Part shown: positions 18,657 through 27,456 of the stretch, one piece after another
Layout of the letters: every line of letters begins with the position of its first letter
How positions within the stretch are numbered: position 1 is the first letter of the stretch
DNA from: Agrobacterium cavarae
Lineage (GTDB): Bacteria; Pseudomonadota; Alphaproteobacteria; Rhizobiales; Rhizobiaceae
Length of the DNA stretch: 64,000 nucleotides
NCBI RefSeq assembly: GCF_004310285.1
Contig: NZ_SISF01000034.1
Span: 1 to 64,000, forward strand
Direction: 5' to 3'
Program-made: the position numbers and the translations under genes
Notes under the pieces: generated by a model
Told to the model about the DNA's origin: nothing
The model's database searches: none
The model's input: only the letters and a program-made list of their open reading frames with translations

Positions 18657-18694
18657 CGAATACCCGGGTCTGAAAGGCCCGGGTATTCGTGTTT
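18657..18694 (+). terminator. Stem-loop terminator after ftsZ
   Basis: Perfect 12-bp stem (CGAATACCCGGG / CCCGGGTATTCG) with a 9-base loop, followed by TGTTT. A smaller 7-bp hairpin (TGATCGG / CCGATCA) lies just before it at 18610-18639, overlapping the ftsZ stop. The T tract is short, so termination may be partial and allow read-through toward lpxC. Confidence 0.75.
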
Positions 18695-18909
18695 CACTGC
18701 CTCGGTGCGAGGGTGCTTCTCTCAATTCTTTCAAATGCTTGGGTCTGTAACAAAGCGAAATCAACAGTGATTTGTGATGGCGCTGCAGTGTGCGTATGTA
18801 AGAACATGGGAATGGGAAATAACGTCTCCGTGAGCACTTCATTTCCCCTCTTTTGACTTCGGACCAAGCCGGCATTTCTGGCGGGGTCACATGAAAAGGC
18901 TTGATACGC

Positions 18910-19869
18910 ATGACCATCGGATTGCTCGGTTTTCAGACAACTATCGCCAACCCTGTTCAACTCAAGGGTATCGGCGTGCATTCGGGCAACCCGGCTTCCA
19001 TGACGTTTCAGCCGGCGGAAGCCGGAACGGGTATCGTCTTCAGCCGCACGCTGGAGAATGGTACCGTGGTGGAAGTGAAGGCGGTTTCTGCCAATGTCGG
19101 CAACACCGATCTTTGCACCGTGATCGGCCGTTCGCCCGCACAGTCCGTTGCAACCGTCGAGCATGTCATGGCCGGCATCTACGCCATGGGCATCGACAAC
19201 CTGATCGTTGAAGTCGACGGTCCAGAAGTGCCGATCATGGATGGCAGTTCCGCACCGTTCATCGAAGCGATCGAATCGGTTGGCATCGTCAATCTCGGCG
19301 TGAAGCGCCGCTACATCCGCGTCATCAAGCCGGTTCGTATCGATGCTGGCGCATCCTGGGCGGAGTTCCGCCCGTATGATGGTACGCGCTTCGAAGTCGA
19401 AATCGATTTCGATACGCCGCTGATCGGTCGCCAGACCTGGAAGGGCGACCTGACGGCTGAGACGTTCAAGAACGAGCTTTCGCGTGCTCGCACCTTCGGC
19501 TTCATGCGTGATGTGGAGCGCCTGTGGGCTGCCGGTTACGCGCTTGGCTCCTCGCTGGAAAATTCGGTTGTCATCTCCGACGACCATACGGTCATCAATA
19601 TGGAAGGCCTGCGCTACGAGAAGGAAGAGTTCGTTCGTCACAAGACGCTCGACGCCGTTGGCGATCTGGCGCTCGCCGGCGCACAATTCATCGGCTGCTA
19701 CCGCTCCTATCGCGGCGGTCACAAGGTCAATGCGAACGCGCTGAAGGCGCTTTTGAGCGACCCGACCGCCTATGAGATCGTCGAGGCGCCTGCAGCGCGT
19801 CAGCCGGTCGTTCGTGCGCGTGAATTCGTGGCGATCAACCAGCCGGAATTTGCGCCCTGGTCCGCATAA
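18910..19869 (+). CDS. lpxC: UDP-3-O-acyl-N-acetylglucosamine deacetylase LpxC
   Basis: Zinc deacetylase (319 aa) that catalyses the committed step of lipid A synthesis in the cytoplasm. Zinc ligands correspond to H85 (VEHVMAG), H244 and D248 (HKTLD), with the SDDHTVIN segment before them. The chosen ATG gives the family N-terminus MTIGLLGFQTTI; AAAGG lies about eleven bases upstream. A TTG three codons earlier is possible but less likely. About 300 bases separate it from ftsZ, so it probably has its own promoter, with a terminator immediately after. Confidence 0.97.
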   Translation: MTIGLLGFQTTIANPVQLKGIGVHSGNPASMTFQPAEAGTGIVFSRTLENGTVVEVKAVSANVGNTDLCTVIGRSPAQSVATVEHVMAGIYAMGIDNLIVEVDGPEVPIMDGSSAPFIEAIESVGIVNLGVKRRYIRVIKPVRIDAGASWAEFRPYDGTRFEVEIDFDTPLIGRQTWKGDLTAETFKNELSRARTFGFMRDVERLWAAGYALGSSLENSVVISDDHTVINMEGLRYEKEEFVRHKTLDAVGDLALAGAQFIGCYRSYRGGHKVNANALKALLSDPTAYEIVEAPAARQPVVRAREFVAINQPEFAPWSA

Positions 19870-19895
19870 GATCATAATTCTATTCGACTTTTCAT

Positions 19896-19929
19896 AAAGG
19901 CTGTCCCTCCAGGCAGCCTTTTTTCTTTT
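19896..19929 (+). terminator. Rho-independent terminator after lpxC
   Basis: An 8-bp stem (AAAGGCTG / CAGCCTTT) with a 10-base loop runs into TTTTTTC TTTT. It starts 27 bases after the lpxC stop and is a standard intrinsic terminator. Confidence 0.85.
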
Positions 19930-20337
19930 GTCCGTGCTCAGGCGTGATCGAGTGCTGCGAAGGGCGGTGGCGTTGCCAGCTGGAAGGCTGGCAAAAGCGA
20001 TGATAATCGTCAGAGAGTTTCTTGGGGTGAGGGTGGTTTGACGTGGAATTGTTTGCCGTAGCAACGGTGATCGGCTTTTCTGTACCCGTGGGTACGCTCT
20101 TAGGTAGTCACCTTCGGCGCAATGGAAATCTGCTCCCGCAGAACGCTTCCATTTAAAAAGGAAACGCTCTAATAGGAGTTGCAAGGGTGGAGGCCGGGAT
20201 TATCGCGTTTCATGCGTGAGCCTGCCATAAAAATGCGTTAATGCGTCATCATTGCGTTGCCCTGCTGGTGCTTTTGCGGCTAGAACCGCCTGCGAAAGCC
20301 TAAGCTCTGTAGTGACGCGGGAAGTGGGAACTGTCGA
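19930..20337. other. Intergenic region between lpxC and bamD
   Basis: About 400 bases without a supportable gene. It should contain the bamD promoter. A short perfect palindrome (GTACCC GT GGGTAC) is present near 20092-20105, and TTGACG occurs at 20038, but no matched -10 element is clear. No tRNA-like fold was seen. Confidence 0.5.
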
Positions 20338-21204
20338 ATGAAGCGTGTTGGGTCTGGTGCAATGAATGGAACGGTGCGGGTTGGGCTCGTATCGCTGATG
20401 CTGCTTGGCGCCGGAACGCTGGTCACTGCCTGCCAGTCCGATCCCGATATCGACATTACAAAGCTCGGCGTTGAAACCGATCCGCCGGATGTGCTTTACC
20501 GCCAGGCGCTTGCCAATATGAACAAGGGCAACATGACCGAAGCCGGTCGCAAGTTCACCGCGATCGACAAGCAGTACCCGTTCACCGAGTGGGGCCAGAA
20601 GGCTCTGGTGATGAATACCTTCATCGCCACGCGTCAGAACAAAAACGAAGCAGCGATCACATCCGGTCAGCGCTTCCTCAAGCAATATCCGCGCGCGAAA
20701 GACGCAGCTTACGTTCAGTACATGATCGGTCTTGCTTACTCCAAGCAGATCGCCGACGTGACGCAGGACCAGCGCGCCGCGCAGCGTACCATCGAAGCGA
20801 TGAGCAAGGTGGTCAACGACTATCCGAATTCGGAATATGTCGCCGATGCGCAGGCGAAGATCCGCTTTGCACGCGATCAGCTTGCTGGTCGCGAAATGCA
20901 GGTCGGTCGCTATTACCTAGAGCGCAAGGAATATCTGGCTGCCGTGTCCCGCTTCCGCATCGTCGTGGAGCAGTACCAGAACACCAACCAGATCGAAGAG
21001 GCGCTCGCACGTCTCACAGAAGCCTATTACGCCATGGGACTGGTGGATGAAGCCCAGACGGCAGCTGCCGTTCTCGGCAACAACTACCCGGACAGCCAAT
21101 GGTATGCCGATTCCTACAAGCTCTTGAAGGGCCAGGGTCTGGAGCCGCGTGAAAACCGCGAATCCTGGATTTCCCGCGCCGGCAAGAAGCTGATCGGAGC
21201 GTAA
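20338..21204 (+). CDS. bamD: Outer membrane assembly lipoprotein BamD (ComL)
   Basis: Periplasmic-side outer membrane lipoprotein (288 aa) of the BAM complex that inserts beta-barrel proteins. A signal peptide with lipobox VTAC places the lipidated cysteine near residue 32. The mature part is a set of TPR-like helical repeats (LYRQALANMNKGNMTEA onwards), matching the YfiO/BamD family in length. An in-frame ATG at 20362 would shorten the basic N-terminus but keep the lipobox. recN follows after 15 bases, a common alphaproteobacterial arrangement. Confidence 0.94.
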   Translation: MKRVGSGAMNGTVRVGLVSLMLLGAGTLVTACQSDPDIDITKLGVETDPPDVLYRQALANMNKGNMTEAGRKFTAIDKQYPFTEWGQKALVMNTFIATRQNKNEAAITSGQRFLKQYPRAKDAAYVQYMIGLAYSKQIADVTQDQRAAQRTIEAMSKVVNDYPNSEYVADAQAKIRFARDQLAGREMQVGRYYLERKEYLAAVSRFRIVVEQYQNTNQIEEALARLTEAYYAMGLVDEAQTAAAVLGNNYPDSQWYADSYKLLKGQGLEPRENRESWISRAGKKLIGA

Positions 21205-21219
21205 GGCAAAGGCGTTCCC

Positions 21220-22893
21220 ATGCTGGTCCAGCTTTCGATCCGCGACATCGTTCTGATCGAACGGCTCGACCTTGGGTTCGAGGCCGGTCTCTCGGTGCTG
21301 ACCGGCGAAACCGGCGCCGGCAAATCCATTCTTCTCGATAGCCTGTCGCTCGCCCTTGGTGGGCGTGGCGATGGCGGTCTCGTGCGCCATGGCGAAGATA
21401 AGGGGCAGGTGACGGCCACTTTCGAAGTTGGCATGGATCATCCTGCGCGCCTGCTGCTGCGCGAAAACGGTCTGGATGATGATGGCGATCTGATCTTTCG
21501 CCGCGTGCAGTCGGCCGATGGGCGCACCAAGGCCTATGTAAACGATCAGGCCGTATCGGTGCAGATGATGCGCCAGCTTGGTCAGCATCTGGTGGAAATT
21601 CACGGACAGCATGACGATCGGGCGCTGGTGGACACCAATGCGCACCGCGCGCTTCTCGATGCCTTTGCCGGCCTCAGCGATGAGGTTGTCTCCGTTCAGG
21701 GGCTCTACCGCACCTGGAAGGACGCCGAGCGCGGCTTGAAGGTGCACCGCGCCAAGGTGGAGGCGGCGGCCCGCGAGGCGGATTATCTGCGCTCGTCCGT
21801 GGAAGAGTTGGAAGCGCTTTCTCCTCGCGATGGCGAGGAGGAGGAACTGGCGGAACGCCGGGCAGTGATGCAGAAATCCGAACGCATTGCCGGTGATATT
21901 GCCGAGGCCAGCGAATTCCTGAACGGCAATGCCTCGCCTGTGCCGATCATCGCCTCGATGATGCGGCGGCTGGAACGCAAGAGCCATGAGGCTCCGGGTC
22001 TGCTTGAAGATACCGTGCAACTGCTCGACGCAGCACTCGACAATCTTTCCAATGCGCAGATGGAAGTGGAAGCGGCGCTTCGCCGGACGGAGTTCGACCC
22101 GCGCGAGTTGGAGCGCGTGGAAGAGCGTCTCTTTGCGCTTCGCGCTGCAGGCCGCAAATATTCCGTTCCCGTAAGCGATCTTCCAGCGCTGGCCGAGCGC
22201 ATGGTGACGGATCTTGCCGATCTGGATGCGGGCGAAGAAAAGCTGGCGAAGCTCGAAGCGCAGCTCGGCGTGGTGAAGGCCGATTTCGATCGAGCGGCAA
22301 TGTCGCTCTCCGAAAAGCGTCGCAATGCGGCCGCCGCACTGTCCGAGGCGGTGATGGCGGAGCTTCCGGCCCTGAAGCTGGAGCGGGCGCGTTTCACCGT
22401 GGAGGTCACAAGCGATGCGTCGTCGGCGACGGCAGACGGTATCGATGTGGTGGAATTCCACGTTCAGACCAACCCGGGCACCCGACCTGGCCCGATCATG
22501 AAGGTGGCGTCCGGCGGCGAGCTTTCACGCTTCCTGCTGGCGTTGAAAGTGGCTCTTGCCGATCGCGGCTCGGCCCCGACACTGGTCTTCGATGAAATCG
22601 ATACGGGCGTAGGTGGTGCGGTGGCGGATGCCATTGGCCAGCGGCTGAAGCGGCTATCAAAGACAGTTCAGGTCTTGTCGGTCACCCATGCGCCGCAGGT
22701 GGCAGCACGTGCCTCAACCCATCTGCTGATTGCCAAGGGACCGGCGGGCGATGGGACAGAGCGGATCGCGACCCGCGTTGCGACCATGCAGCCGGAACAT
22801 CGCACCGAAGAGATTGCGCGCATGCTGGCGGGTGCATCGGTGACGGATGAGGCGAGGGCGGCTGCTGCGCGACTGCTGGCCGCACAGGACTGA
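21220..22893 (+). CDS. recN: DNA repair protein RecN
   Basis: SMC-like ATPase (557 aa) that acts at double-strand breaks. The Walker A motif GETGAGKS is at residues 29-36, the ABC signature is SGGELSRF near residue 430, and Walker B (VFDEIDTGVGG) follows. The centre is coiled coil, rich in Glu, Ala, Arg and Leu. The length is typical. It is directly downstream of bamD and convergent with the EAL gene, whose stop is 26 bases away. Confidence 0.96.
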   Translation: MLVQLSIRDIVLIERLDLGFEAGLSVLTGETGAGKSILLDSLSLALGGRGDGGLVRHGEDKGQVTATFEVGMDHPARLLLRENGLDDDGDLIFRRVQSADGRTKAYVNDQAVSVQMMRQLGQHLVEIHGQHDDRALVDTNAHRALLDAFAGLSDEVVSVQGLYRTWKDAERGLKVHRAKVEAAAREADYLRSSVEELEALSPRDGEEEELAERRAVMQKSERIAGDIAEASEFLNGNASPVPIIASMMRRLERKSHEAPGLLEDTVQLLDAALDNLSNAQMEVEAALRRTEFDPRELERVEERLFALRAAGRKYSVPVSDLPALAERMVTDLADLDAGEEKLAKLEAQLGVVKADFDRAAMSLSEKRRNAAAALSEAVMAELPALKLERARFTVEVTSDASSATADGIDVVEFHVQTNPGTRPGPIMKVASGGELSRFLLALKVALADRGSAPTLVFDEIDTGVGGAVADAIGQRLKRLSKTVQVLSVTHAPQVAARASTHLLIAKGPAGDGTERIATRVATMQPEHRTEEIARMLAGASVTDEARAAAARLLAAQD

Positions 22894-22919
22894 GTCCTCG
22901 ATCGACGCTTTCTTTAAAA

Positions 22920-23687
22920 TTATGCGGCAGGTGCCAGCACATCCGCGATCGTGCTGGGCACGGTTACGGATTCGAAGGCGGGCTTTGCCAGGAGATATCC
23001 CTGCATCAGGTTGACGCCAAGGTCGCGGAGTGCGGCAAGTTGGTCAGCTGTTTCGATGCCCTCGCAAAGTGGTGTGATGTTCAGATCGGCCAGCATGTTC
23101 AACGTGTTGCGCAGGATCACGCGTCTGACCGGATCGCGGTCGATGCCGCGGATCAAGTCCATGTCGAGCTTGACGATATCGGGCTGGAAATGGGTGAGAA
23201 GGTTGAGGCCGGAATAGCCTGCACCAAAATCGTCGATCGCTGTCATGAAACCGATGTCCCGGTAGGTGCGCAGGATGTTCAGCACATGCACCGAGTCCAG
23301 CTTTTCGGTCTCGGTGAACTCGAAAATGATGCGGTTCAGCGGGAAGCCGGTCTTCATGGCGGTTGCCAGTGTCAGGCGGATGCAGGCGCGCGGCTCATAG
23401 ACGGCGTTCGGCATGAAGTTGATCGAAAGCTTGGTGGTGTCCGTCGGATCGAATAGCCGCGCGGCAAGCTCGATCGCCTTGACGCGGCATTGCTGATCGA
23501 ACGTATATCGGTTGCTCTCGTCGACCTTTGACAGAACCGTTCCCGCACCCTCGCCATTTGGGCCACGCACCAGTGCTTCATTGGCAAACACCGCGCCGGT
23601 GTTGACGTCAAAGATAGGCTGAAATGCCATCGAGAATGGGAAGTCGAGGTCTTTGCCGTCGCGGCAACCTTCACATTTTATCGACAT
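22920..23687 (-). CDS. EAL-domain cyclic-di-GMP phosphodiesterase
   Basis: Stand-alone EAL protein (255 aa), predicted to hydrolyse c-di-GMP in the cytoplasm. Catalytic and metal-binding residues appear intact: E37 in EALVRG, the Asn in SINFMPN, the Glu in FEFTETE, the DDFGAGYS loop, the Lys in VKLD and the Glu in CEGIE. There is no GGDEF, PAS or membrane segment. A CxxC pair (C5, C8) sits just before the domain and might bind metal or sense redox. The start has a good AAAAGGCGG ribosome site. It has its own 110-base upstream gap. Confidence 0.9.
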   Translation of the reverse strand: MSIKCEGCRDGKDLDFPFSMAFQPIFDVNTGAVFANEALVRGPNGEGAGTVLSKVDESNRYTFDQQCRVKAIELAARLFDPTDTTKLSINFMPNAVYEPRACIRLTLATAMKTGFPLNRIIFEFTETEKLDSVHVLNILRTYRDIGFMTAIDDFGAGYSGLNLLTHFQPDIVKLDMDLIRGIDRDPVRRVILRNTLNMLADLNITPLCEGIETADQLAALRDLGVNLMQGYLLAKPAFESVTVPSTIADVLAPAA

Positions 23688-23797
23688 GTCCGCCTTTTCT
23701 CCATGATTTTTGCGGACAATCTAGCCGGGTAGTCTTAAGTATTCGTGTGAAGAAGATGCTATATCTGCGTACAAAAACGTACGGTTCGAGGGCGCGC

Positions 23798-24160
23798 TCA
23801 CCCCTCTTCTTCGTGAGACAGGATATTGATCAGCCGGCCGAAGGGATCACGGAGGTAGAAGCGCTTCACGCCCCATGGCTCGTGGGCAGGGCCATATTCG
23901 AGCTTCAGGCCTGCCGCTTTCACACGCCGAAGCACCTCCTCAAGATCGTCAACCTCAATCGACAAATCCGGGACGGGGGTTCCTGATCCGCCTTGCGTCG
24001 CGATGCTCACTTGTGGTCGCGCCTCGATTATGGGCGCTGCAAAGGTGACGATCCAGCCATGGTCCATGGCAAGGTCGAGGCCGAGGATGTCGCCATAAAA
24101 GGCTTGGGCGGCTTTGACATCCGGAGCGGCGATATTGGCGATGATCCTTTTGACGACCAT
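23798..24160 (-). CDS. Glyoxalase/bleomycin-resistance (VOC) fold protein
   Basis: Small single-domain vicinal oxygen chelate protein (120 aa). The beta-alpha-beta-beta-beta pattern is visible, with NIAAPDVKAAQAFYGDILGL in the first half and the typical ending VKRFYLRDPFGRLINILSH. Members include glyoxalases, dioxygenases and drug-binding proteins; the substrate is unknown. The ATG at 24160 gives the usual domain start; the open frame extends upstream to 24202, but that part overlaps the LysE gene. It lies 16 bases after the LysE stop on the same strand, so probably co-transcribed. Confidence 0.82.
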   Translation of the reverse strand: MVVKRIIANIAAPDVKAAQAFYGDILGLDLAMDHGWIVTFAAPIIEARPQVSIATQGGSGTPVPDLSIEVDDLEEVLRRVKAAGLKLEYGPAHEPWGVKRFYLRDPFGRLINILSHEEEG

Positions 24161-24176
24161 GATCGCTTCGCCCGTT

Positions 24177-24791
24177 TCAGCGGCTGGCTGCAACGGCCAC
24201 ACCGGAGCCGATCATCACTCCGCCCGCCACGCGGTTGACGCGGCGAACGATGCGTTCCGAGCGCAGCAGCTTTCGTGCTCTCACCGCAAGCAGCACGTGC
24301 CCGCCGATCACCACCACCTCGACGCAGAGAATGACGGCGGCGAGTGCTGCCAGATGATCCACGGTCAGCGATGTACCGACGACGTTAGGCAGGAGCGCGA
24401 CATAGAAGAGCGGCATTTTCGGATTGCCGAGATTGAGAACGAAGCCGGTGACAAAGATGGAGAAAAGGCCACGTCTCTCGCTCACGGGCTGAAGCTGCGG
24501 CACGACAGCCGGCGCCGTCCACATCTTCACCCCCATCCAGATCAGATAGGCCGCACCGCCATAGCGTAGAACCGTCATGGCAACGCCCATCTCCTGCGCA
24601 ATCAGCGACAGGCCAAAGGCGGCCAGCGTAAGGAAGATCAGAATACCGGCAACTGTACCAAGCCCATAGGCAATGCCGGATGGCGCGCCATGGGTGATGG
24701 TTCGCGCGACGATGGTCATATTGTCGGGGCCGGGACTGGCTGCGAAGACGAAGAATGCAGCGGCAAAGGCGATCAGGGTCGTCATGTCCAT
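24177..24791 (-). CDS. LysE/RhtB family amino-acid exporter
   Basis: Inner membrane exporter (204 aa) with about six hydrophobic spans. The N-terminal ASPGPDNM motif is the family hallmark (usually PGP), and GNPKMPLFY in the fourth span region also fits. The family exports amino acids or homoserine lactones; the substrate here is not predictable. The ATG at 24791 has GGAG six bases upstream and is preferred over one two codons inside (24785). The longer open frame beyond it has no hydrophobic or family character. Divergent from ligA. Confidence 0.88.
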   Translation of the reverse strand: MDMTTLIAFAAAFFVFAASPGPDNMTIVARTITHGAPSGIAYGLGTVAGILIFLTLAAFGLSLIAQEMGVAMTVLRYGGAAYLIWMGVKMWTAPAVVPQLQPVSERRGLFSIFVTGFVLNLGNPKMPLFYVALLPNVVGTSLTVDHLAALAAVILCVEVVVIGGHVLLAVRARKLLRSERIVRRVNRVAGGVMIGSGVAVAASR

Positions 24792-24919
24792 GGGCGGCTC
24801 CGGAACAGAGGGATTATCCGGATGTTCAGAGTAATCGATTCCGTCCTGATGAAAAGGGGCCGTTTCGCCAGCTCCAATAATTGGATAAAAGCTCAGGCAG
24901 ATTCCCGAATGAGGCCGCC

Positions 24920-27094
24920 ATGTCGAACGACCAGAAACCCGTCGAAAACCTGACCGAGCTTGAAGCGTCTTCCGAGCTTGCCTTTCTCGCGGCTGAAATT
25001 GCGCGGCACGATGCGCTCTATCACGGCAAGGATCAGCCGGAGGTTTCGGACGCAGAGTATGACGCGCTGAAACGGCGCAACGATGCGATCGAGGCGGCTT
25101 TTCCGGCACTGGTGCGCGCCGACAGCCCATCGAAAAATGTGGGCTTTGCGCCGCTGCCGACTTTTGCGCCCATCGTTCATGCGCGCCCGATGCTCTCACT
25201 CGACAACACCTTCTCGGATGAGGATGTCGCCGACTTCGTCGCCTCGGTCTACCGCTTCCTCGGGCGGCTGCCGGATGAGTCGATTGCCTTCACCGCCGAG
25301 CCGAAAATCGATGGGCTTTCCATGTCCATCCGCTATGAACGGGGCAAACTGACGACGGCAGCGACGCGCGGCGATGGCACGACGGGTGAGAATGTCACCG
25401 CGAATATCCGTACCATCAAGGAAATCCCAAACGAGCTTCCCGCCAGCGTTCCGGATGTGGTGGAAGTGCGTGGCGAAGTCTATATGGCTAAGAGCGACTT
25501 TCTGGCGCTGAATGCGCAGATGGAGGCGGAGGGCAAGCAGACCTACGTCAATCCGCGCAACACGGCGTCCGGATCGTTGCGCCAGCTCGATCCGAATGTC
25601 ACTGCACGGCGCAAGCTGAAGTTCTTCGCCTATGCGCTGGGTGAGGTCTCCAGTGGCGGTCAGCCGACGCGCATTGCCGACACGCAGCATGGTATTGTCG
25701 AAAAATTCCGCGACTGGGGTTTTCCGGTAAACCCGTTGATGAAGAGATTCACTTCCGCCGCGCAACTGCTTGAACACTATCATGAAATCGGCATTGCCAG
25801 GCCGGACCTCGATTATGATATTGACGGCGTCGTCTACAAGGTCGATGAGCTTGATCTGCAGGAACGTCTCGGCTTTCGCTCGCGTAGCCCCCGCTGGGCA
25901 ACGGCGCATAAATTTCCTGCCGAGCAGGCTTTCACCACCGTCGAGGCGATCGACATTCAGGTGGGTCGCACAGGCGCGCTGACGCCCGTTGCGCGGCTGA
26001 CGCCGATTACCGTCGGCGGTGTGGTGGTGACGAATGCGACGCTGCACAATGCCGATTACATCGAGGGGATCGGCAATCACGGTGAGCGTATCCGACCGGA
26101 GGATCACGATATTCGGATCGGCGACACCGTCATCGTCCAGCGCGCTGGCGATGTTATTCCACAGGTTCTGGATGTCGTTCTGGAACGGCGACCCGACACT
26201 CTGAAGCCCTATGAGTTTCCGAAAAAGTGCCCTGTCTGCGGCAGCCATGCGGTGCGCGAGCGCAATGAAAAGACCGGCAAGCTCGACTCGGTAACACGCT
26301 GCACCGGCGGCTTTGTCTGCCGGGCGCAGGCGGTGGAGCACCTGAAGCACTTCGTCTCGCGCAATGCCTTCGACATTGAGGGGCTTGGCACCAAGCAGAT
26401 CGAGTTCTTCTTCGAGAGCGAAGATCCCGCGCTGTCGATCAAGACCGCTCCCGATATCTTCACGCTGAAAGAACGGCAGGAGAAGAGCCACCTCACCAGG
26501 CTTGAGAATATCGATGGCTTCGGCAAGGTTAGCGTCAAGAAGCTGTTCGATGCCATCGATGCCAGGCGCGAGATCGATCTGCACCGGCTGATCTTTGCGC
26601 TCGGCATTCGCCATGTGGGAGAGACGACCGCGAAGCTTCTGGCCCGCAGCTATGGCACCTATGCGCATTTCGAGGAGTCGATGAAGGCTGCCGCTGATTC
26701 GTCCGGCGACGCCTGGAACGAACTCAACAGCATCGATGGCATCGGTGAAGTGGTGGCGCGCGCCATTGTGGAGTTCTACAAGGAACCCCGCAATCTCGAT
26801 GTCATCGACCGGTTGATGAAGGAGCTTCGCCCGAAGGAGGCGGATAAGCCATCGACGGAAGGAAGTCCTGTTGCTGGAAAGACGGTGGTCTTCACCGGCT
26901 CGCTGGAAAAATTCACCCGTGACGAGGCAAAGGCGAGGGCGGAAAGCCTTGGTGCCAAGGTCGCAGGCTCGGTGTCGAAGAAAACCGATATCGTCGTGGC
27001 AGGTCCCGGTGCCGGATCGAAGCTCGACAAGGCGCGCGAGCTTGGAGTGCAGACCATGGATGAGGATGAGTGGCTGGCTTTGATCGGCGGGTGA
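24920..27094 (+). CDS. ligA: NAD-dependent DNA ligase LigA
   Basis: Replicative ligase (724 aa) that seals nicks using NAD+. The adenylated lysine is K129 in AEPKIDG, preceded by the Ia domain with DAEYDAL. The OB fold, Cys4 zinc finger (CPVC, then two further Cys near residues 450-460), helix-hairpin-helix repeats and a C-terminal BRCT domain follow in order. The ATG at 24920 (MSNDQKPVEN) has GAGG upstream; an in-frame ATG at 24881 is less likely. Length is slightly above the E. coli enzyme. Confidence 0.97.
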   Translation: MSNDQKPVENLTELEASSELAFLAAEIARHDALYHGKDQPEVSDAEYDALKRRNDAIEAAFPALVRADSPSKNVGFAPLPTFAPIVHARPMLSLDNTFSDEDVADFVASVYRFLGRLPDESIAFTAEPKIDGLSMSIRYERGKLTTAATRGDGTTGENVTANIRTIKEIPNELPASVPDVVEVRGEVYMAKSDFLALNAQMEAEGKQTYVNPRNTASGSLRQLDPNVTARRKLKFFAYALGEVSSGGQPTRIADTQHGIVEKFRDWGFPVNPLMKRFTSAAQLLEHYHEIGIARPDLDYDIDGVVYKVDELDLQERLGFRSRSPRWATAHKFPAEQAFTTVEAIDIQVGRTGALTPVARLTPITVGGVVVTNATLHNADYIEGIGNHGERIRPEDHDIRIGDTVIVQRAGDVIPQVLDVVLERRPDTLKPYEFPKKCPVCGSHAVRERNEKTGKLDSVTRCTGGFVCRAQAVEHLKHFVSRNAFDIEGLGTKQIEFFFESEDPALSIKTAPDIFTLKERQEKSHLTRLENIDGFGKVSVKKLFDAIDARREIDLHRLIFALGIRHVGETTAKLLARSYGTYAHFEESMKAAADSSGDAWNELNSIDGIGEVVARAIVEFYKEPRNLDVIDRLMKELRPKEADKPSTEGSPVAGKTVVFTGSLEKFTRDEAKARAESLGAKVAGSVSKKTDIVVAGPGAGSKLDKARELGVQTMDEDEWLALIGG

Positions 27095-27143
27095 CGATGT
27101 CAAAATCGTTCTGTCGGTTTGAGACAGTCATAGAGAGGGCCTC

Positions 27144-27314
27144 ATGAGCGATCGGCTGGAGACGGTAGCGCGGCTGATTGCCGAGCAGTTTCCGCGATGG
27201 GCCGATTTGCAGGTTAGGCCCATGCGCCACAGCGGTTGGAAGACAGTAATGGGGACGAAGCTGCGTGCTGTGGGAGACCATTATTGTGCTTGCCGCACAG
27301 CACAGGCGAGATGA
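27144..27314 (+). pseudogene. Truncated aminoglycoside-phosphotransferase-like gene (N-terminal remnant)
   Basis: A 56-codon frame whose first 33 residues (MSDRLETVARLIAEQFPRWA onwards, to HSGW) resemble the N-terminus of APH/choline-kinase-like phosphotransferases, which normally continue with a W-D/N-N-x-T-F strand. After SGW the sequence loses all resemblance and soon stops, and no kinase core (HGDLHPGN, DWE) follows. I read it as the 5' end of a gene broken by a rearrangement whose other product is the low-G+C segment downstream. Identification rests on remembered family sequences. Confidence 0.5.
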
Positions 27315-27326
27315 TAGGCTGAGCGT

Positions 27327-27345
27327 ATGGTCCCCGGAGGACCAT
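27327..27345. repeat. Small perfect hairpin in the ligA-M50 gap
   Basis: A 7-bp inverted repeat (ATGGTCC / GGACCAT) with a 5-base loop lies just after the phosphotransferase remnant. It has no T tract. It may mark a junction of the inserted segment or be an RNA hairpin. Confidence 0.35.
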
Positions 27346-27456
27346 CCGCGACGGTGATGGCTTTAAGACACGCTTTGCGCAATAATGCCTCGACCTCTTT
27401 GATGGTATGGTCCACATAAGAACGACCGTAGATGTGAAACTGCGCCGGGAGCCCAC

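Noticed and set aside
20038..20110. TTGACG box and small palindrome before bamD as a possible small RNA gene
   Set aside because: No paired -10 element, no terminator with a T tract, and no recognised RNA family.
25196..27103. Minus-strand frame of 635 codons opposite ligA
   Set aside because: Long only because high G+C removes stops; no motif, and ligA motifs are intact on the other strand.
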